This document shows positions 1-10,617 of a stretch of 64,000 nt of DNA, piece by piece. Under the pieces are notes generated by a model. It was not told where the DNA came from and ran no database searches. It saw only the letters and a list, made by a program, of their open reading frames with translations. The stretch comes from Halichondria panicea (lineage: Eukaryota; Porifera; Demospongiae; Suberitida; Halichondriidae), in assembly GCF_963675165.1 (NCBI RefSeq), contig NC_087381.1, positions 5,085,378 through 5,149,377 on the forward strand. Direction: 5' to 3'. Both the position numbers and the translations under genes were made by a program. Positions within the stretch are counted from its first letter, which is position 1; every line of letters begins with the position of its first letter.

Positions 1-46
1 CGAATAGCCTCGTTCCCAGGCTGATTTAACGGAAAATAGGCATGGG
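1..46. mobile_element. Possible end of a TAGCCTCG-family TIR element
   Basis: The window opens a few bases before TAGCCTCGTTCCCAGGCT, which resembles the left terminus of the TIR family described at 12,318, 19,371 and elsewhere. A weak inverted partner (GGGATA near 46) resembles the shortened right end of the 56,674 copy. The left target duplication would lie outside the window, so this cannot be confirmed. Confidence 0.35.
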
Positions 47-489
47 ATAGAAAAAAACGTCTCTTCCTTCACACAGGTGTGTGACAGCTTGAACTTGATG
101 CTCATTTGACACAACGTAGTGCATGCATAAGCTTCATTGAAATCAAAACTTAACTGGCCATAGATCTATAGCTCTATACCAGTGTGCTAGCTAAAATTTA
201 ATAGCTATATTAAAATATAATATGGAGCTATTTTTGTGATTACGACAGCTTTGATAGTCAATACCCATGCACATGCACGTACAGTATACGTTTAGTTATA
301 CTTAGTGTCTAGTACGTCATTGCATGGACTTCGCCACCAAATGTGCATTCCAACCTGAGATCCAGAAAAGGGGTCCTTTCTAGCTTACCCTATTATTAGA
401 TACCATGCTCTAGGGATTTATGGCAGTAAACCCACCAAGCACGAGGTGTGGTTTACGTTACCATAAATCCCTAGCAACCATAGTATGAG
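47..489. other. Non-coding stretch with a short hairpin
   Basis: No supported gene. The clearest structure is an inverted repeat, CTAGGGATTTATGG at 410-423 against its reverse complement at 461-474, with further pairing inward. It resembles a very small foldback element. Confidence 0.5.
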
Positions 490-727
490 CAGTGGCGGAT
501 CCAGGATTCTTGATAGGGGGGAGCTAAAATATTTTACTAACAATGACTGTGTTTCCTGCATGACTCATCAATAATTGTTCATGGCCATAATAATGTAACC
601 GTAGAGCTACGTGCTATCCAGTGCATGCAGTGAGTTGATAGCTAGCTCTAGATTCTATTCTTCAGGCTTTTCATCAAGGCCAGGGTGGTGCTCAAGCCCC
701 CAAAACTCCCCACTAGATCCGCCACTG
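490..727. mobile_element. Non-autonomous hAT-like MITE (copy 1)
   Basis: A 238-bp element with termini CAGTGGCGGATCCAGG and its inverse ATCCGCCACTG, flanked by ATGAG on both sides (485-489 and 728-732). CAG(T/G)GGCG ends are typical of hAT elements; the usual 8-bp duplication is only partly preserved. A second copy, the same in both ends and interior, is at 28,509-28,779. There is no coding capacity. Confidence 0.75.
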
Positions 728-997
728 ATGAGTGTTATATATCGTATGTGATTGGCTAGCTATAAGTGCGCATTTACTCCTCTACCATGGTAACTCACGT
801 TCAAACTATCAGAAAGTAAAAAGAAAGCATTGTGGACAAGCTTGCTCTGTCAGGGTCAGCTATTGACTTCCTGCATGCATGGGTGGAGCTTAATATTACC
901 GTTCCTAGGACATCCAAGACTTGCAATGCCAACATGGGGTATGCTAACTGCGTGAGCTCCAGATCTGATGTATGCCCGGCCCTTTCAGGCCTGCAGT

Positions 998-1044
998 CCT
1001 TGTTTCTTTGTGCAATAATAGTATTATTGCACAAAGAAACAAGG
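998..1044. repeat. Near-perfect 23-bp palindrome
   Basis: Arms 998-1020 and 1022-1044 are exact reverse complements around a single central G. Imperfect pairing continues outward (CTTTCAGG.. against ..GGCTGAAAG). Confidence 0.9.
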
Positions 1045-1130
1045 GGAAACAAGGGCTGAAAGACTTGTAATAATCGATCCATATTATTAATACTATGGAT
1101 GCAATACTGAGATTATTACAAGTCTGTACA

Positions 1131-1590
1131 ATAATACCAAGAGTGCATAAGAAGAGAAGAGTGTCGAAGTACTGATACTTCTACACAAACACTGTGCACA
1201 AAGTAACATGACTCGCACGTGATAAAGTATTGTAAACTTACTAGTAATCTCCTAGTAAATGTTAACCGTGACGGTGTGGTAATCGAACAATTTCTAGCTA
1301 GTCGTTCGCGTTCAACGTTCAGAGCTCATGGAGCTGCTCACTGCACACTGATAGGAGACGATCTCTTCACAAAAATCATCTAAATAGAGACAATAGTCGA
1401 GTTGATCCTCTTTACTTGCACTCTTTACTCACTATTAACAAATTCTGTGCGTTGCGTAATTATGCGCAAACGTCATCAATTGCGAGTTGCTCACGTGCAA
1501 TTGACAGGATGTCACGTTACTTTGTGCAGTGTTTGTGTAGAAGTATCAGTTGTTCGACACTCTTCTCTTCTTATGCACTCTTGATAATAC
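1131..1590. mobile_element. Foldback element with ~95-bp inverted arms
   Basis: The left arm (about 1,131-1,222) and right arm (about 1,488-1,590) are inverted copies differing by short indels. The shared core is AAGAGTGCATAAGAAGAGAA and its complement. The interior holds no supported ORF. The next TIR element (1,591-2,121) begins exactly at the end of the right arm, suggesting nesting. Confidence 0.65.
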
Positions 1591-2121
1591 CATAGATAGA
1601 AGAGAAAGGGATTGGCAACGGAGTGCACTTCCGGTACCACCCGTATTTCGCCTCGAGGCTTACTTCTAACGTGAGTCTAAACATAAATAATTCATGAGAA
1701 TTTTTTTTGCTGTCTGTAAAAAAATTCTACAAGCAGTTCTACTGCTAAACATCAACTTCTGAATCACCTCATTTGTGTAGCGATTTGGGACATAGCACAC
1801 TACTTAGTAACACAACCTTAGCTATATCATAGGTGCTATAGGAACACAAGCATGAAAAAGCCTCTGACAGAGGCTCTTTGTACCTCTAGCTACTTCATGA
1901 AAATCAAGATTATATTTTAAATGATTACCTACCATCAGGAGGCATGTGTTTAAGTGTTGGAGGGGTCTTTGAGAAGTAGGCATTAGACACAATAAGTTTC
2001 TCGGGTTTTCGTGGAAGTTTTAGGGCGAAACACGGATGGTTTCAGGCCCATCTGTGTACATTCAATGTAAAAGCATCACGTGAACTGCCCCCGTTGCCAA
2101 TCCCTTTCTCTTCTATCTATG
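1591..2121. mobile_element. TIR element, GGGATTGGCAACGG family (copy A)
   Basis: Perfect 31-bp terminal inverted repeats (1,591-1,621 and 2,091-2,121) ending in GGGATTGGCAACGG. The flanks ATAATAC at 1,584-1,590 and 2,122-2,128 form a 7-bp target-site duplication. The interior is about 470 bp with no supported ORF. Copy B at 3,695-4,424 shares the terminus and the 7-bp duplication length. Confidence 0.82.
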
Positions 2122-2220
2122 ATAATACTTATCACAAGTCTGTGGCCTAGCTGTGTTCTTATTGAACTGTGACAAAGAACAAGAAAAAAATAGATACCGA
2201 TTGTAATTGCAAATAGAAGA

Positions 2221-2400
2221 TTGGGCCACGCCCAGATAAGTAATTGTGACGCTACTTATGAGGGGCGTAGCTTCCGGGTAACCAAATTTCGGTTGCTAAT
2301 GCCTCTCGCCATGTATTTGCTTTTCGTGTTTCGTGTTAGAGTGTTACAGAATGATTATGCCTTGAGGCATAGCCGCACGAGGGATACGGTAAAGCCATAT
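2221..2400. repeat. Fragment of dispersed repeat R1
   Basis: It holds the R1 start motif CTAATGCCTCTCGCCATG (2,297) and, shortly after, an inverted R1 end (ATGCCTTGAGGCATA..GGGATACGGTAAAG, 2,359-2,398). Both ends of the repeat are thus present with nearly no interior. The preceding GATTGGGCCACGCCCA recurs at 8,424. Confidence 0.6.
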
Positions 2401-2613
2401 ATAGAAGAGGAAGAGCACGTAGCCAAACTTGTTTACCGAGTGTTGCTACTCTACTTAGTAGTTAGCTCAGCACTATAACGCTAGCTATTAGTAGCTGCAA
2501 GAGTGAGAAGAGAGCTGCAAGGCTCTGCATTAATTTTAGACTTGAACTTTTGGCATCGATCGTTTTTAACAACAATCATCGTCGATCATTACCCACTCTT
2601 TGAGTTTGCAATC

Positions 2614-2823
2614 TACCGTATAGCGTGTAATTTTCGTGGAGCAAAATATTCGTGGTTTTCGTGGTTGGAAGTCTGACCACGAATATTTTACCCACGAATG
2701 AAGCGACCTTGCCTACCTTTACCTGCAGTGCAAGCTCCAACCACGAAAATATTACCCACGAAATGTCTCGATATTGCTGAACCACGAATATTTTGTCCCC
2801 TGAAAATTACCCGCTATACGGTA
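2614..2823. mobile_element. MITE with TACCGTATAGCG termini (copy 1)
   Basis: A 210-bp element starting TACCGTATAGCG and ending CCGCTATACGGTA. Subterminal TTCGTGG/CCACGAA motifs occur in both orientations, giving extensive foldback. A related element is at 35,758-35,965. The ORF across it is a by-product of the repeats. Confidence 0.75.
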
Positions 2824-2945
2824 TGAGCTGAAGAATGCAATTAATTGCATAAGCAAGAGTGCAATATGCCAGATATTGACTCAGTAGTAATCTTGTTTCT
2901 TTTCAACAAATTGCTTCAGTAACGAGTGTTGCAAGTGTGCACTTG

Positions 2946-3694
2946 CTAATGCCTCTCGCCATGTTTTTGCTTTCGCTCAAAAGTATTACAGTGTTATAGA
3001 AGAGGTAAATAATTTGCAATGTGCTTTGATTGTTTCACAAGAAAGAGGTGTCCACAGTTAATAGTGCATACTGAATGGCCTGTAGCCAAACAGTGGAAGC
3101 AAACCTTTGTCAAAGGCATAATTATATGGTCAGTAGTCTGTAATATAAGCAGAATTCAATCACAGAAAGTAGTATCTATAACAAGCAGTCTAAAAGAATT
3201 ATCAGAAAAGGTTGGTTTGTGGCTTACCAGGACCTCAACAAAGAAGAAAATTGATTCTGCCAGGATCTGGGGTTCAAGATGGATTCTCTTACACGTGGTA
3301 TTTTTTTCCGTGCATACGCATTACATCCAGGAATAAGGGGTGTGTCTTGCAAGTTCAATAATGGCTACTAAATTTTAATAGCTAGCTTCTTTAGCAGCTC
3401 TCTCTGACTCTTGTAGCTAACAAAAAGCTAGCGCTTTAGTGCAAGGCTAACTCATAAATTGAATAGAAAGTTTGTGCAAACAAAATAATGATGCTATATG
3501 AAAGATTCTGAAGAGACTGCAACAGCCTTCAATGTGAGTCAAACTAGCCATAACTTGAGAAAGGAGCTTTAGTTTGCTAATCCACGAATTGAGAACGTGG
3601 CTAGAAGCCTATAGAAGCTGTTAGTTTTCGTCGCATTGCAACCGTTGAGCAGTTACAGCTGGAACAGACACACACACAGTCAGCTTTACCGTAT
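2946..3694 (+). repeat. Dispersed repeat R1 (full-length type)
   Basis: It begins CTAATGCCTCTCGCCATG and ends CAGCTTTACCGTAT. It is nearly colinear with 55,393-56,214; partial copies lie at 13,608-13,770 and 43,530-43,600. A (CA)n tract precedes the end. An apparent ORF at 3,019-3,336 lies inside and matches no family I recognise. The end is interrupted by TIR copy B, which starts at 3,695. Confidence 0.7.
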
Positions 3695-4424
3695 CAGAGA
3701 TATTATAAAGGAAGGAAAGGGATTGGCAACGGTCGAAAAAATGTGACTATCCGTGATGCGCTACGTCATCGACTTTTTTTTTAAATCTTTTGTAGCCTCT
3801 ATTTATAGCTAAAAGTAAAAAAAACATGCTTAAGGAAATCAAAATCAAGAATTTATGCAGCCTAGTTGATCAACAGAGACACAACAAAACAAGATATGTA
3901 GGCAAAACATCATAGGCTTACAGCAGTGCTTCTTAAAAGGGGCACAAACTAATATAACACTTTCTCGTCTTTTACAGCCTCCATTAATTGCATTTTGGTT
4001 ATAAATGTAAAAAACATACAAAAGAAATTATAACCAAGGAAATGTATGCAGGCCAGTTCGTCAACATAGACACAAATAAGCAGGATCTGTAGGCAAAACA
4101 TCATAATTATGGCTACGGCAGTGCTTCTTAAAAGGGGGCACAGACCAATAATAACTAGTTTTCAAGCTCTAGATCACCACAGTCAATTCTTCCACGCTTG
4201 GACTTCACTTAAATAAAGCACAGGACACGTGTAGCCTTACTATATGCAATTCTAAAGTCTCATGAGACTAATAACTAACTAAAAGTAATATTACTTCATT
4301 TCGCGGGCATTGTGCCGGGAAATAATGCGCATCAAGGATGGTTGAGAGGAAATCAATATGAAATCAATGTGAAATGATCACGTGAGTTACTCCCGTTGCC
4401 AATCCCTCTATTACTCTATCTCTG
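3695..4424. mobile_element. TIR element, GGGATTGGCAACGG family (copy B)
   Basis: A 730-bp element with imperfect TIRs beginning CAGAGAT and containing GGGATTGGCAACGG. ACCGTAT at 3,688-3,694 and again at 4,425-4,431 is a perfect 7-bp target duplication. Inside are two diverged direct copies of a ~190-bp segment (about 3,780-3,960 and 3,970-4,150, each with AGCAGTGCTTCTTAAAAGGG). No coding potential. Confidence 0.82.
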
Positions 4425-4431
4425 ACCGTAT

Positions 4432-4999
4432 CAAGGGCGTATACAGAGAAGAGGGCATGCAACTCACTATGTGCCGTACGTACTCATCTGACTTCGTATC
4501 AAAGGCCGGATATACAAGGTACTAAAAATAGAATCCAGTATACGGACGGGAACAAGTGGGCGGTGTTATTTACGGAGTTAATAGTTATAATTATTGGCGT
4601 GTACATCAGAGCTAGCAAGGCAAGCTTATTATTTTAGAGAAGTGTCATGACCAGTCCTAGTCCAAGACAACCCCTTCGAGTGGGAAGTTAAGTGCTGGGC
4701 GTATTGTACCAGAGACTCAGGAAGACAGGTTTAATTGTCCTAGGTTTCATCTTCTTGGCGTTGCAACTGTTGGATGCTTTGCCTTTGACACTGCTAGTAC
4801 GAGCCATACTGCTGCTGAGAACTAGTTCTATCCATGCTGCAATCGAGCTAGCTATAGCTACCTATAGTACCTGCAGATATAAAAAAAGATCTTGTGCGGT
4901 CAAAGGTTACGCGTGGGAGTTTTTGTGGGCAGTTCTCAATACGAAGTCGGATGATTCTGAGAATAGGGTGAGTTGCATGCACTCCTGTATACGCCCTTG
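4432..4999. mobile_element. TIR element CAAGGGCGTATACAG, target ACCGTAT
   Basis: A 568-bp element with termini CAAGGGCGTATACAG and CTGTATACGCCCTTG. Homology extends about 70 bp inward on each side (GCATGCAACTCAC and ACTTCGTAT in both arms). It is flanked by ACCGTAT at 4,425-4,431 and 5,000-5,006. The left duplication is shared with the right one of copy B, so two elements used the same target. The 102-codon ORF inside shows no family signature. Confidence 0.8.
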
Positions 5000-5006
5000 A
5001 CCGTAT

Positions 5007-5530
5007 CCAGGGGCGTAGCTAGACGGGCGTAGCCAGGGGGGATCATGGTGCTCAAGCACCCCCTTTCTATCTGAGATTGTACACAAAGTGTACCTGATTG
5101 TCTAGCTGAGCACCCCCTTCTCTTCCAGATCTTTCTGCAGTTAGCTATAGCCAGTAGGCAAGCAAAACGAATTGGTCTTTAAACACTGTGAGCTATTCTG
5201 GCTTAGATCTATAGACTATAGTTCTCTTTCGTAGCAAAATAGGCTTCTTTATGCAAATAGAAGATTGGAGTGAAGCTAAATATAGGAATATTCCAATGAT
5301 GTAATTGTCTGCAAACCATGAATAACATTTAAACCCAGTCTCCATTTACTCTGGTGGAAAATTAGGTGGGAATTAGCTGTAAGACAAGGGAGTATTGTAT
5401 GTGTGTTCTCACTGAAGCTTTATAGTACTGGTGCAGTACGTTCTGTGTTGTACTGATTTAATAAAACACAAGTAGTCTATGTACATCTACAATTGCAAGG
5501 AATAACTTTGTCATCGGTATTGACTACATT
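5007..5530. other. Non-coding, with a hAT-like end
   Basis: CAGGGGCGTAGCTAG near 5,008 resembles one end of a hAT-type MITE; no partner end was found. The rest is AT-rich and without a supported gene, and it ends in the ACATT target duplication of the LTR element. Confidence 0.45.
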
Positions 5531-5629
5531 TGTGGAATGACTGAACAGAACATCTTATCTTCCTTCCCATCGACAACTCAGAGGGGGATAGTCCACACCA
5601 CGGCATTGGTGTCGCTCGATAGGACAAAA

Positions 5630-6828
5630 TGGCCAAGCAGAAACAGTATCGATAGTTCGCTCAAACCCTACTGGAAAGTCAAAGCTTCATTGACATTGGT
5701 CAAACAATTACTATTGTATAATAATCGCATCGTGGTGCCGTTAAAGCTAAGAAAAGAAACACTCGAAAATATACATGAAGGACATCAAGGAATTGAAAGA
5801 AGTCGACTTCGAGCCCAATTTTCTGTATGGTGGCCTTGTGTGACAGCAGAAGTCAAACAATATGTCGAAAATTGCCGAGAATGTGCAAAGGAATGCAAAC
5901 CCAAAAGGGAACCATTGATTCCTACACCTCTACCAGATTACCCGTGGCAAATGGTAGGAACCGACTTATTCGAGCTGAAAGGTCAGCAGTATTTGGTAGT
6001 AGTCGACTACTATTCTCGCTATCCCGAGTGTATTAAGTTGTCTCAAACTACCTCTGCTCATATCATAACGGTTCTAAAAGCAATATTTGCTAGACACGGA
6101 ATTCCTGAAACGGTACGCAGCGACAATGGTCCTCAATTCTCCTCGCATGAGTTTACACAATTTGCTCAAACGTATGGAGTCCCCACTACCCACAGAGCAA
6201 TGGCCAGGTGGAGCGTATGGTTCAAACCGTAAAACGCATCCTAAAGAAATCGGAAGATCCTCACTTAGCAATTTTGTCCTATCGAGCGACACCAATGCCG
6301 TGGTGTGGACTATCCCCCTCTGAGTTGTCGATGGGAAGGAAGATAAGAACGACTGTACCGCAAACCACAGAACATCTTATCCCCAAGTGGCCATATTTAC
6401 CCCATTTCCTAAAAGCAAACACTTCCTTTAAAGGAAAGCAAAAAAAGGAGTTCGATAGCCGACACCGGGTAAAGGAGCAAGTGGAAATATCTGAAGGATC
6501 AGATGTGTGGATCACAACAAATGGACAAAGATTAGAAGGACAGGTGGCACAATCTGTTGACACACCTAGGTCCTACGTGATAGTGACTCTAAATGGTGAA
6601 TTGAGACGCAATCGCACACAACTCAATGTAGCCCCTACAATGGCTCCAACACAAGAGACAACGGAACAATCCGAACAACTTGATTCTAATCCGAATAAAC
6701 AATCCGAACAAGTTGATTCTAATCCGAACGAACAATCCGATTTAAATCTAGAAGTACCAAGAAGAATTATGACTCGTTCACAAACGGGAACTATGGTCCG
6801 TCCCCCTGAGAGACTAACCTACACTTAA
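5630..6828 (+). pseudogene. Ty3/gypsy-type integrase, frame-broken
   Basis: The only protein left in the LTR element. The reading frame to 6,232 gives an H2C2 zinc-binding region (IHEGHQG ... CRECAK), then a DDE integrase core with the first Asp (GTDLF) and second Asp (RSDNGPQF). The frame is lost near 6,180-6,200, where a few codons before the conserved YPQSNGQ stretch are missing. The second frame (6,208-6,828) carries the third catalytic region (ERMVQ) and a C-terminal tail with three near-repeats of a DSNPN/EQS motif. The first ~25 codons of the upper ORF come from the 77-bp inverted segment and are not integrase. It cannot make a functional enzyme as it stands. Confidence 0.85.
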
Positions 6829-6836
6829 AGGGGAGA

Positions 6837-7011
6837 TGTGGAATGACTGAACAGTCTATATTTAGAGATCAATGAATAATGATTATGAGTAATGTATATA
6901 GCTATTTATATACATGTTCTTATTGGCCTGTTCTGTCCTGTATTGTCAGTTGAGTCATATTATTAATACGGACAAAGTGATAGCTAAGTTAAGCTAATCC
7001 AGACTGTTACA
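6837..7011 (+). repeat. 3' LTR (175 bp)
   Basis: It starts TGTGGAATGACTGAACAG directly after a polypurine tract and ends TACA just before the ACATT target duplication. The first 18 bp are identical to the left end of the element at 5,531-5,548. Confidence 0.8.
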
Positions 7012-7016
7012 ACATT

Positions 7017-7592
7017 GAGCGCTTATAGATCTAGTGTATGTTATCAGCAACATTAATTTTTATTTATTTATCACTTGGGTTCGTTCATGCACATGACATT
7101 CACGTATCATAATTATTTGTACATTAACTGTGTTATGAAAACAATACACTCACGAGGACAATGACATGATATAATATAATTATAATCATTATCTATCTAT
7201 ACATATTCACCTACAACGTAAATACATGCAAGAGACTGAGTCGAGTCGCAGCCAGTAGTAGCTAGCTAGCGAGTGAGTTTAAGAGTATATGTATGGTAAA
7301 GTCAAAACTATATAACATTAATTTAGTAACGAGTATATTAAGCTTATAGATCTACATACACAGTATACAGTGTGAAGGCATGATCTCAGTCATGGAATAA
7401 TAATATAAATTGTCAGTATACAGTTTGATCTCTAAAAACTCCATTCCATTCAATACCAGATGTCATCCACCGCTGTTCTTCAGAAACTTGTCAGACACTG
7501 AGTGGCTATATAGGTATCCACTATGGCATGACTGGACAAGAGCCAGGAGAATCAGAGCTTTCATGAGCTTCATGAGGTTGATAATCATGCAC
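7017..7592. other. AT-rich non-coding stretch
   Basis: No supported gene. ORF 7,410-7,595 shows no domain or codon signal. The stretch ends with the 9-bp target duplication of the next element (7,584-7,592). Confidence 0.5.
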
Positions 7593-8346
7593 TAGTTGGG
7601 CGGAGTCCAACCAACGCTTCGCTCATGGTTGGGTATCAGTACATGTAGCAGTTTTGTTCCCACTGCAATAAATTTGCAGCCCAATCAGATTGCTGCGTTC
7701 AAGTGGAAACCTTACAGCTCAATTTAGCTGACAAGGCGAGCTGGGACACTGTATTTCTCTGGAGAATGCAGAAACAGCTCCTGCTGGATATCTAGGCTAC
7801 TAGAAAAGAAGCATAGTCTATCTTAGCATCTATGAATGAAGCTTGAACAGTATGTATTAATTAATTAATTAAAAGGACTTGTCTTTGTTTTAAGTTTTGT
7901 TGTGCTACCAATAAGATTAGATCATTAGTTTGGACAAAACCTGTGTTATGTATGCCTTCTTTGGTCTTCGAAAAGCTTCTCAGAAGCCTTGGGGTAGTCT
8001 TATAGCTGGCTGTACCTCTCCTTGTGCTAGATGTCTAACTATTATGAAAAAGTTTATTTCTGCCTGTACTAAATCTTATATTACAGGCTACAGTATTCTT
8101 CTACTTTCTCTAAGAGTCTGAGGTCTTTCTTGAATTCCAAAACAACTATAGCTAGATCCAGTCAGCTAGAATAGCCATCCAAATAGTTAATTGATTTCTT
8201 TATATCGCACCCCTGAGCCATGCGGTTGTCAGCCACTTAAAGATTAAACAATATTCATACTTTGTCTCAAGTACTGGTGGAACAAAACTGCTACGTGTAC
8301 TGATACCCAACCCAGAGCGCAGCGTTGGTTGGACTCCGCCCAACTA
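7593..8346. mobile_element. Mutator-like non-autonomous element
   Basis: A 754-bp element with long TIRs of about 75 bp (start TAGTTGGGCGGAGTCCAACC) and a perfect 9-bp target duplication ATCATGCAC (7,584-7,592 and 8,347-8,355). Long TIRs with 9-bp duplications are characteristic of Mutator-like elements. The interior (including a 63-codon ORF) shows no transposase. The TIR sequence differs from the TAGCCTCG family, although that family also makes 9-bp duplications. Confidence 0.83.
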
Positions 8347-8355
8347 ATCATGCAC

Positions 8356-9583
8356 GGGAATTGAGTTTTTTAAGTAATAAAATTGAAAGGTCAAAGTTTG
8401 GAATATTCCTGTATTTGGAAGATTGGGCCACGCCCAACTATTAATTCTGAGCGAAGCGAGGTTATGTTCGGGTTCTATTGAGATTTTCCGTGGCGGCGGC
8501 AGTGGTGGTGGTGGTGGTGGTGGTTGACATCGAGCAAAAGGAGCTCTACGGTGAGCATGTATAGGCTTTGATACTTGGCGTGGAGTCTTGGCAGATGCTG
8601 AGGGACGTCGGCTTACAGTCTTAGACCTCAGCAACAGCCAGGAGTGGCTAAACCGGACCCTGGACGGTCGAACTTAAATCTAGCTTTCTTGTGTGTTGAC
8701 CATTATACGTCTTACCAGATTGAATGCACATACACCTAGCTTTCTTATGTGACGATTATTAGGTCCAGATGCTATAAACATGCGTAGCGAGGTTTGCACT
8801 CCAGTGTATCCCTAGTTATGACGTAATTAACCAGAGGTGTGGCTTCTGGTCAACCAAATTTCGGCACTGCACGGCTAAAAATCGGGGGGGTTTGGGCCCT
8901 CTTTGTTATAGACAGTACACGGGCATGAGGTATCTATATATGTGTTATAGACTAAGTGTCCCATATCACGAGGGTTTTGCCCGAGGGAGGAGGGACACTA
9001 TAACCGTATAGACACTGAATGCACATGTGCTAACTGATTTAGATCCCACTTTTCATTGGCTGCCTCAGGCAAGAAGTGCATCTATAAAAGCAGCAAGCCT
9101 TAGCAACAGGTTTATTGTCCTGTTCTGACAAGCTAGATGATTTCTCCTTCTCTGCTAAAAAACCGTTGCATTGGCCTTACTTCAACATTGGAATGGACAA
9201 ACTAGTGACTCCACCTTGTGCTACAGTGCACTATCATTCCCAAAAAGACCCAAGAGTCTACTGAAGTAAACAATTTTGAAACATGGCTGCAGGATAGAAA
9301 CATGCAGAAGTCAGGAGGACGAAGTTGACAAATGCTACATGTAAAAGACATGCTTTCATGCATGCTTGTGACAATTGACCCAGAATAGTTAGAATCATTG
9401 GCGCTGCATGAAAACAAAAACAACACAGTGCATATTATTACAGTGCATGAAAAACAAAAACAGCAGTGGAAGATAACGAAAGCCTAAAAATTCTATTTAG
9501 ATCTACAACTATATATAGTTATAGAACAAAACTATTCTCCGAGTGGAGATACTTTAATAACGTATAATGATACCATGAGTTGC
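8356..9583. other. Non-coding; GTG microsatellite and promoter-like motif
   Basis: It holds a (GTG)n run at 8,505-8,525 and repeat-derived pieces (GGGCCACGCCCA near 8,427; AACCAAATTTCGG near 8,860). A TATAAAAG motif at 9,083-9,090 follows a CTGCCTCAGGCA palindrome, as in a core promoter, but no plausible coding exon follows within 1 kb. Confidence 0.45.
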
Positions 9584-10239
9584 ACGTATCTATGGGGTGC
9601 CAAATGTTTCAAAATTAAAAAAATTGCCGTATTTATATTATATCCAGGAGCACATTACAGAAGGAGCGTCTAACTGTGCATGGGTTCGGAAATCGCATCT
9701 CGTGTGCTTTCCTAAACGCCGCATTGCCTTATAAGAAAAGTGTGTAAGTACTGTGTACCTAAATTACAGACCGCGGTCAGCCTGTGAATATCATTATAAA
9801 CGGATTTTGCTATGTAGTGCAGCAGCAGGAGAGCTAGGTTGAGCCAGAAAGAGCTAAAATGAATAGCTAGATCTTTGATGGATGTTGGTATACATCATGG
9901 AAGAGACTGTCATCGGTGAGGTACAGAAAGTTCTAAAATAGGAGCATATCCAGTCACTTTGTACAGAGAAAGTTTGCTAGACTTAGACTAACACATACTA
10001 GGCGTTTTGTTTTTGCAGTAGGGAGTCTTACTGGGGTTCTTAGAAGAGAGAGCTTACTACCAGGCCTATAGCTAGCTAGCTAACTGTAGCTTTTCACTTT
10101 TATTGACCCATGCTTGGTAAAAGTGCACCGTCAGCTCAATTAGCACTCGCCCGCAGACCCACTTAGTGGTTTTGCATATAAGGTCATGCTTTGCAAACTT
10201 CCACGAGATGCGATTCTCGAGGTAAGACGCTCCTTCTGT

Positions 10240-10615
10240 AATGTGCTCCTGATATATCTATATGTGTATTTATAAATCCACGTCTGTATTTGTAAATCTA
10301 TGCCAAGATTTATATATCTATGCCTAGATATATTATATCTATGCTCAGATTTATAAATCCATGCCAAGATTTATATATCTATGCTCAGATTTATAAATCC
10401 ACGTCTGTATTTATAAATCCATGTCCAGATATAATTATATATCTATACTCAGATTTATAAATCATGTCTATATTTATAAATCCATGCCAAGATTTATATA
10501 TCTATACTCAGATTTATAAATCCATTCTCCAGATTTATAAATCCATTCTCCAGATTTATATATCCATGCTCAGATTTATATATCCATGCTCTGATTTATA
10601 TATCCATGTCCAGAT
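10240..10615. repeat. Minisatellite, ~22-24 bp unit (array 1)
   Basis: Tandem units of the type GATTTATAAATCCATGTCCA, alternating TTTATAAATCC and TTTATATATCC. Each unit contains a self-complementary ATTTATAAAT core. ORFs across the array come from the repeat. The same unit recurs in arrays 2 and 3. Confidence 0.88.
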
Positions 10616-10617
10616 TA

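Larger units (their letters stand above)
5531..7011 (+). mobile_element. Rearranged Ty3/gypsy-like LTR retrotransposon
   Basis: Both ends are identifiable: TGTGGAATG at 5,531 and ..GTTACA at 7,011, flanked by a perfect 5-bp target duplication ACATT (5,526-5,530 and 7,012-7,016). The 3' LTR spans 6,837-7,011 (175 bp) behind a purine tract (AAAGGGGAGA). The 5' LTR is reduced to its first 18 bases (5,531-5,548). It is followed by a 77-bp exact inverted copy (5,554-5,630) of 6,271-6,347, then by integrase coding sequence. Gag, protease, RT and RNase H are missing. Correct ends with a scrambled interior imply that rearrangement preceded integration. Confidence 0.85.

Noticed and set aside
801..1082. 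Overlapping ORFs on both strands (about 75 and 93 codons)
   Set aside because: They run through the 998-1044 palindrome, show no domain or splice context and mirror each other.
4692..5000. 102-codon ORF with hydrophobic start
   Set aside because: It lies entirely inside a TIR element and ends in its terminal repeat; no family features and no related ORF elsewhere.
6074..6563. Minus-strand ORFs over the integrase
   Set aside because: Antisense shadows of the plus-strand integrase frames; the 77-bp inverted repeat makes the same peptide stretch appear twice.
7930..8121. 63-codon Cys-containing ORF
   Set aside because: Interior of a non-autonomous Mutator-like element; no support for expression or family.
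9083..9130. TATAAAAG motif as a real promoter
   Set aside because: No coding exon or conserved start follows in the next kilobase, so it is noted only as a motif.
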